In this document: positions 57,860 to 64,000 of the stretch, piece after piece | Layout of the letters: each line of letters opens with the position of its first letter | Numbering within the stretch: the stretch's first letter is position 1 | Assembly: GCA_964058845.1 (NCBI GenBank) | Contig: CAXKVR010000138.1 | Coordinates: 558,001 to 622,000, forward strand | DNA: 64,000 bases | Source: Carex sylvatica | Lineage: Eukaryota; Streptophyta; Magnoliopsida; Poales; Cyperaceae | Direction: 5' to 3' | Program-made: the position numbers and the translations under genes | The notes under the pieces: model-generated | The model's database searches: none | The model's input: only the letters and a program-made list of their open reading frames with translations | What the model was told of the DNA's origin: nothing

Positions 57860-59727
57860 TCAAACATGCAAATGGGGCGGGCGTTGTGATATTAGACTCT
57901 AAAGAAAACATAGATCTACTTAATCTATGCTGATTAATTACTCAAATATACAGGACAGAAGAGTATATGGCAAAAAGAGCTAACTGGTAAATTACAGTAT
58001 GTTCATTGTACCAGAGAGGATGGAATCGGGATATATTGCTCACTGGCATGCCAATCAGGGAAGGGTATGTATACGCATGGGATACAAACGTGGGTTCTCA
58101 CTTCTCAGTAGTCAGTACCGAATTTTAGAATTGAGGAACTTTTGTAATGAGGAAATGGCTTCCACGCGGACCACGTTATTAGATTGACTTTTCATGATCT
58201 TCATTTTTTTTGTTCTTATAATTAATTGATTGTAAACATAATCTCAAAGTAAAAAAAACTTAATTCTGTTTAGTGGAATTTGTCGGTTGGTAATTGCTAT
58301 CTGACCTATAAAAAACATATTATTTCAAATTTATTTTACAATGAAATAGAGTTTAAATATAGAATTAAATATTATTTCAGCCAATGAAAAAAGAATCATT
58401 TTTACTATTTTATGCACCATTGCACCAAAGAAAAGTCTAATCTATTTGAATAAAATCAAAATAAGAGATTAAAGTAGAAACTGAAGAATAGTCCAATTAA
58501 AGTTGAACTAGGATGTTCTTAAGTTATAAGTGATGCATATACATACAAAAAATTTAAATTTTCCAAAAAGAAAAAAGAATCAGTAGAGACTGCTTGATTT
58601 TATTCTGTGCTCAGAGAGGAAAAAGGTACTTATTTAGTGCACTAGCAATCTATAGCATAGTCCCATGGATCTTATTCCACAATGCACATGCATCCAAGAC
58701 CAACCCAGACCCAGGCACCCAGCTAATCCCAAAAATTTTCACTAATGAAAGAAGTTAGCCGTGCGTATTTAATTAAATTGAAGACATGCTTTAAGACTCC
58801 TATTTTTTTATGAATAATTAAACGCAGGAAGCTTTACAAAGCTTTACAAAAGGATAATTCGAGACACCATAAAAAGCCTATAGTATACATATCAAATTCG
58901 AGACATATATTGGTCTCCCCTCCAGAGAGGGAAAAGGGCAAATGAAACAACTTCAATTTTAACATTTACATTTTTTTTAAAATCATGCATCTACAATTAG
59001 GGTAGGAGGGGATTTGTTTACAACTATGGTTAAAACATCATTTTTCATGTTAGATTTGAAATTAACTATATACTTTTCAGTTTTTTAACCGCGAGAGTTC
59101 CGATTATGCTGAAATTTTTATTTTAAATTTAAACAACTTTTTTTTTAAAATTCAATTTTTACCAGAATCTCAATCTGCGATTCTTTTTTATCTGAAATTG
59201 CATATTAAATATATGACCTCAATATACATAATATTCAGATGGTATTATTTGAACAATGGCTAGGGTTGTCGATTCAATATGCGATCTCAGTCAAAAGGAT
59301 CATAGATGGAATCGGCAATCCTGGTAGTTATGAAATTTTCAGGGAAAAAAAGAGTTATTTGTTTTCTTTTTAAGATGATAAAAATAAATTTTTCAGCCGA
59401 TTATCTCTAACTCAATTAAATAAGGTAATGCTCTAAAGACGTTTAAAATGAAATAAATAATTTCCTCTAAGTATTAAAATCAGAACGTGAGTCCTTGGTT
59501 GCAAAAAAATATTTCGCGGGGGTGAAAGTTAATCTCCTTTTCTTTGATGCCAATTTAACTTCTCAGCTAGTGTCTAGTCAGATCAGATCACAAAGTGCGT
59601 AGATGTACAGACACAGAGAATCCTCTCCAGGTTCAACGATAAGTCTTATATTTTTCCACAAAAAATAACAATCTTATAAATTCGTTATTTGTTGACTAAA
59701 AAGCTAGTGCGTTCACATTGTAGAACC
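57860..59727. other. Intergenic, with one MITE fragment
   Basis: No gene supported. At about 58502-58565 'gaactaggatgttcttaagt' followed by 'gtgatgcatatacat' is a deletion derivative of the GAGTAGAAC MITE family. Confidence 0.4.
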
Positions 59728-59736
59728 TTAGCTGCT

Positions 59737-59925
59737 GAATTCGTGTCCTCTGCATTAACTTAAAAGGGAATCTTTTTAGTTAATTCATCTCAATCATTTG
59801 ATATGTTTTAAGATTCGTGTCGGACTAAATCTACACTAATATTAAAGCCCTCTATGATATAAGTAGAAATCGGATTGGTTCGTTTAAAATCAGGTTGAGA
59901 TTCAAAATGCAGAGGATACGCATTC
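59737..59925. mobile_element. Tiny MULE-type MITE (189 bp), second copy of the CCTCTG family
   Basis: The ends are GAATTCGTGTCCTCTGCATT and, reverse complemented, GAATGCGTATCCTCTGCATT. The 9-bp flanks TTAGCTGCT (59728-59736) and GTAGCTGCT (59926-59934) differ at one base. It shares its terminal pattern with the element at 20290-20468 but has a different interior. Confidence 0.72.
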
Positions 59926-59934
59926 GTAGCTGCT

Positions 59935-61062
59935 TGAGTGCCATAGTTCTAACTAGTTATCTTTACATCACCATCAACCTTGCCCATTGGTTCTATAAAG
60001 AAGGACAAAACAATGATTTGACAATTGTATAAAAATCCTATAGAGCAAGGAGAGTTGGTATCCGGTATTGTTTTTAAAAATAATTTAAATTCCACTAATT
60101 CAAATCGCATGATTAACAAACGGTGCTGATCATTCAATTTAAAATTCAGTAAATCTTTTACGAAAATCAAATTCGTTTTCAATTCGACGATTTAAAATAA
60201 TAAAACCTCATTTTTCTAGAAGAAAAGGCTGAATATACCAGCTCACACCAAATAGGCTATTTTTTATGGCAATAAAAAATAATATATTAGATGCATATTA
60301 CAACGGACGTCACATTTTTAAAATAACACGATCGCTAACACTGCTAGCGTTCAGACTGAAATTAAAACGTTGGCAATGCAATGTCTATTTTTAAGCAATA
60401 AGAAAGGAACTCAAATTCTCTGTTCCTAGATGCAGGAATTTTCTGTCTCCTTAGTCACTGTGTATGAGACCAGTCACTGTTAAAGAAAATTTATCACTGT
60501 TCATTTTTAAACTGAGATCTCATCTCGAATCCACATGCAGTAACTTTGGGACAGATGATTTGGCTCCATAAGAAAGACAACTTTGATAACATGGACGCTA
60601 AAACAATACTAATATCCGTACTATTTTACAAATTGAGAAATCGTTATGTTATACATTAAATTTATTTATTTATTTATGCCATAGAAAATAAATCGGCAAA
60701 ACAGGCCTTTAGAATAGACACAACAAAAGTTCCTTCCAAAAAGGCTTTCGAGAAATGCTACAAGGCAACTTACTAATCTAATATGTACTAATTTATCCGA
60801 TCGCACAGCATATAATGAATTATATTACAACCGATCAGATAGCTTTTCGTGGTACAACAACAATAACCCAGTTCACTACCGCGCCTTAAATTATTCCCCA
60901 CTCGGAAGAAAAATGACATATATATTTCACATATACATAATTTTGTACCATTTAAGGCTCAACACTCGCTCTGCATGCACTCTCCATATACACCTCATGC
61001 CAGACATATTGTAAAACAAATGGAGAGGGATCTTGAAACCCTTATTTAGATCTGGCTTCACC
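59935..61062. other. Intergenic, ITN1-like gene 3' side
   Basis: AT-rich spacer. The part next to 61063 is the probable 3' untranslated region of the ITN1-like gene. Nothing else was seen. Confidence 0.4.
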
Positions 61063-64000
61063 TTAAATTGCATATATTCGATCAATCTCTGAATCTGAAA
61101 TCTCTGAATTCGGTTGCCATGAATTAGACCCACTCCGCATTGATCTTGCGCGCTTTCTTATAGACCGGGTCCGTTTTGATTTCACTACATAGAAAGTCAT
61201 TGCACCGAGAACGCTGGCCATGATCAAGCCTCCGATAAGTGTCACGAGCAATGCAGCCCACTGAAAGCGTCGCCCCACCACAATATACGCTGAAGAAATG
61301 AATGCCACGGTGGTACACACTGATGCTAGCCACATCAATTTATTGATCACCTCTACAACCCGCCTCTCCGCTTTCGTCTCCCCGCGAACAAGTGTGATTT
61401 GTACCACCACCACGGCTAAAGAGGTGAACAATGCCACCGCATTAAAAATGAAAAATACCTTAAAAGCAGCTGTGCTGGAGACAACCGCCACACCATCATT
61501 AGTGTTCCCTCCTGGTACGGTGAAAATTGCCGCAAATGCAACAGTTGCAAAAAGAACCGCAACAACAGTTACTGAATTTGTGGCATTGTTGATGCCTTCG
61601 CGGTGTAGCTTCCGGAGCTCCTTAGCGATGCCACTGACATTCTTGTTGGTTTTTCGTGTCTGCTCAAGCTGGGTGTGGACATCGTTCTTGATTTCTGTGA
61701 CAGTCTTACGTAGCTCATCACGTGGTTGGTTGAGGTCATTGGCGCGCACAGCGCCATTGCGGGCTAGTATATCTTTGATCTCAGCAGACTCCTCTGAGAG
61801 GGGAAGTGACTCAGCAATGTCATATGCGGTTTTGTGGTCACGGGTTAGCGCATTTATGTGCATATCCGGGAGGAGAAGCAGCTCACTTACAATCTGAAAA
61901 CCAAAAAATATATTGTTAGGGCATTTTGCTGCAGAAAGATTGCATTTATGAATGTTAATTGATATTCTATGAGTATTGATATAACATAAAACATCAGTAT
62001 AAAGAATGGGATCTATGATCCATTTGTGAATAGCACCTTTGAAATCTGATAAACATCTACTACTGAATAGCAGCAGATGCCCCTGTACCACTCAGGGTGT
62101 ACGTATACCAGTAAATATATAATTATACACATGGACACTTAGGGATCTTTTTTTTCCTCTCTGTTCACATTTATGTCTGGTCAGACCTTAATTACTATCT
62201 TCAGTGGCCCTAACCTAGCCAAAAGACAAAAACTAAAAATAATTCAAACCAAAAAAGTATACAAAAACAGCTTTTATCACCTCAGCTCGTTTTTTCCTTG
62301 TGGCAATATGCAGAGCTGTATATCCAGCCCGATCAGGCAACATGACAATGGCTCCATCTGCCTCCACCAGCGCCTTCACAACCTCAGGACTCGTGCCTTT
62401 GACTGCCATGTGCAAGGCCGTCTGGCCCTTCTTGTCAGTTCTACGAGCAAGTTGCGGGTCCTGTGTCAGCAGGGCTTTCACAATCTCGACATGGCCTTGG
62501 CGTGCAGCAAAGTGTAGTGCGTTCTTGCCATTGAGCTTTGAGAGCTGGGCTGAACCAGCATCACGCGTGAGTAGGAGGTTGACCACTTCCAGGTGGCCGC
62601 GAGTGGCAGCTGAGATGAGTGGGGTCACATTTGATGGGCCCAGGGTGCTGCTCAGACTCAGATCATGGTCCAGGAGGGCTCGCACAATTTCTATGTACAA
62701 GGGAGAATTTATGAGGTTAAAGGTAAATGGATCCATAAAAATCCAAAATTAATATATAGTATATCCTAGTGTTAGCCAAAGAGAGATTACCGATACTGTC
62801 TTGTAAAGTTTCTGCATAAAAGAGAGATCCATAATGTTTTTAATTTCTAAACTGATCAAGTAAGTCAACATGTTAGACTACAGGAAAGGTGGTCTTGTAT
62901 AGTCATTTAAAGAATGCATCACCAGAAAAATATTCACATATTTTTTTCTTTATTTTTCATTTGAGGAAGTTCTTGGCATGATAATCAAGCACGTGTTAAA
63001 AACAGCCATCAGTTTAAAGATTATTGCACGTGCAAGGATAAAGAGACCTTGACCTGCCACAACCAATGTTTTCAGTTAATTAACAACCAAATGTGCTCAA
63101 ATTGACCAGGACAACTCAGAGAATCTTTTGTTATTCTATGCTAGATAAGGTCAACTGATCAATAAAGAAATTTAAAACAATCATAAAGGATGGCATAAGA
63201 TATGAAATTACCATGGTGCCCTTCTCTGCAGGCCATGTGAAACACGTCGTACCCGGACCGGTTCTTTCTGGTAAGGCTGTTTTTGTCAGAGTACTTTAGC
63301 AGCTCCAGAACTATGTCATGAAAACCCTTCTCCACCGCCAGTATAAGAGGTGTCTCGTCAACCTCGTTCAACTCGTTCACCACTGCCATTCGAATCTCTG
63401 CCACACTGGCATCAAACTCCTCTCCGGTACCAGTCATCTGCGCATCAATTTCGCTCAGTATATGTCGCACAGCCGCCACATCGCCTTTCTGTGCAGCCAA
63501 GTGAAGCTCTGTATTGTTGTGCTTCCCAGTCACCTATTATTTTATTTTATATTTTTTATTACTATTATTTACCAGCAGGTCTCCCTAGGTCTGGTTGTGC
63601 TTGTTTGACTAGTTCTTAATTGAGAGTTGAGACCAAATCAGAATCGGAACAGTGTTTTCTGATTCTTTGTTAAATCAATTGCTCTCACTTTCTAAATTCT
63701 AGAGCTAAGTCTGCCCATTTCTTTCGCATCAGTGTTAAATAGACTTTGAGTTTAAATCTTTTATCAGGCGATCAGCGCTCAGACCCTCTGATTGTATAAA
63801 ATAGGACAGTCTGTAACACTATCTCTTACCTGTTTCACGTATTTCTTCTTACTCCCAGATTGATCCATCCCCTTCCCAGAGTTGGACAGCACCAGCACGG
63901 CGGTCGGTGACGGCGACGGCGACGGGGACACAGGCGACGCCGCCTGATCTAGCCGCTTCCCGGAGCCGGACAGAACAAGAACTTTAGGCAAGGAGGGCTG
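61063..64000 (-). CDS. Ankyrin-repeat PGG-domain membrane protein, ITN1-like (5' end outside window)
   Basis: Visible coding exons: 63830-64000 (partial), 63212-63533, 62281-62690 and 61063-61893, joining in phase to about 577 residues. The initiator Met lies beyond 64000. After KKYVKQVTGKHNNTELHLAA come ankyrin repeats (TPLISAATRGH, NALHFAARQGH, TALHMAVKG, TALHIATRKKRAE), then NQPRDELRKTVTEIKNDVH. A PGG domain follows (GINNATNSVTVVAVLFATVA, then FAAIFTVPGG) with about four membrane helices, and the end is IDRIYAI. The match to Arabidopsis ITN1 (At3g12360, a plasma-membrane regulator of salt and ABA responses) is strong from memory. The first visible exon repeats VLVLS-SGK--DQ twice. It has fewer introns in its 3' half than paralogue A. 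Confidence 0.92.

Noticed and set aside
61298..61897. 199-codon plus-strand frame
   Set aside because: Antisense shadow of the last exon of the ITN1-like gene, where intron-free coding sequence leaves long open frames.

Overview
The window is nuclear DNA of a flowering plant. The evidence is spliceosomal introns, plant-only gene families (dirigent, TRM/DUF4378, PGG-domain ankyrin proteins, Golgi UDP-xylose synthase), plant-type tRNAs, and long AT-rich spacers filled with non-autonomous DNA transposons. I cannot name the species. Genes sit mainly in 23-33 kb, 42-51 kb and 52-64 kb. The first 22 kb and 33-42 kb are mostly transposon-derived.

Layout. 1-22 kb: no convincing conserved gene. It holds four of five long foldback elements that share an end like CCGAAATTTTTATAAATACC (three of these four with 9-bp target duplications), smaller MITEs, two hAT-type elements and a 1.1-kb tandem duplication. 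23.2-27.3 kb (+): a TRM/LONGIFOLIA-related protein whose fourth intron uses a GC donor. 28.5-29.5 kb (+): an intronless, secreted, ESB1-like dirigent protein. 30.0-32.9 kb (-): a seven-exon UDP-glucuronate decarboxylase (UXS) whose first intron is a textbook U12-type AT-AC intron. 33-42 kb: tRNA-Arg(TCG), tRNA-Glu(CTC), the fifth foldback element with an internal tandem array, several hAT elements and a dead hAT transposase. 42.2-47.4 kb (+): the kinetochore gene NUF2 in 11 exons, with a MITE in intron 8 and a run of 22 G in intron 1. 49.9-51.3 kb (-): ribosomal protein L35 (uL29). 52.6-55.8 kb and 61.1-64 kb (both -): two ankyrin-PGG membrane proteins. The second is ITN1-like and its 5' end runs off the window.

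The protein-coding genes belong to unrelated processes (cell shape and microtubules, lignin patterning, xylan precursor supply, chromosome segregation, translation, stress signalling). They do not form a pathway cluster, apart from the pair of ankyrin-PGG paralogues. Exon coordinates were built by hand by joining reading frames at splice sites and matching remembered family sequence. All reported coding exons join in phase. The most noteworthy observations are the U12 AT-AC intron in UXS and the group of inverted-repeat elements with 9-bp target duplications, one of which has its pre-insertion site preserved in a neighbouring tandem duplicate.
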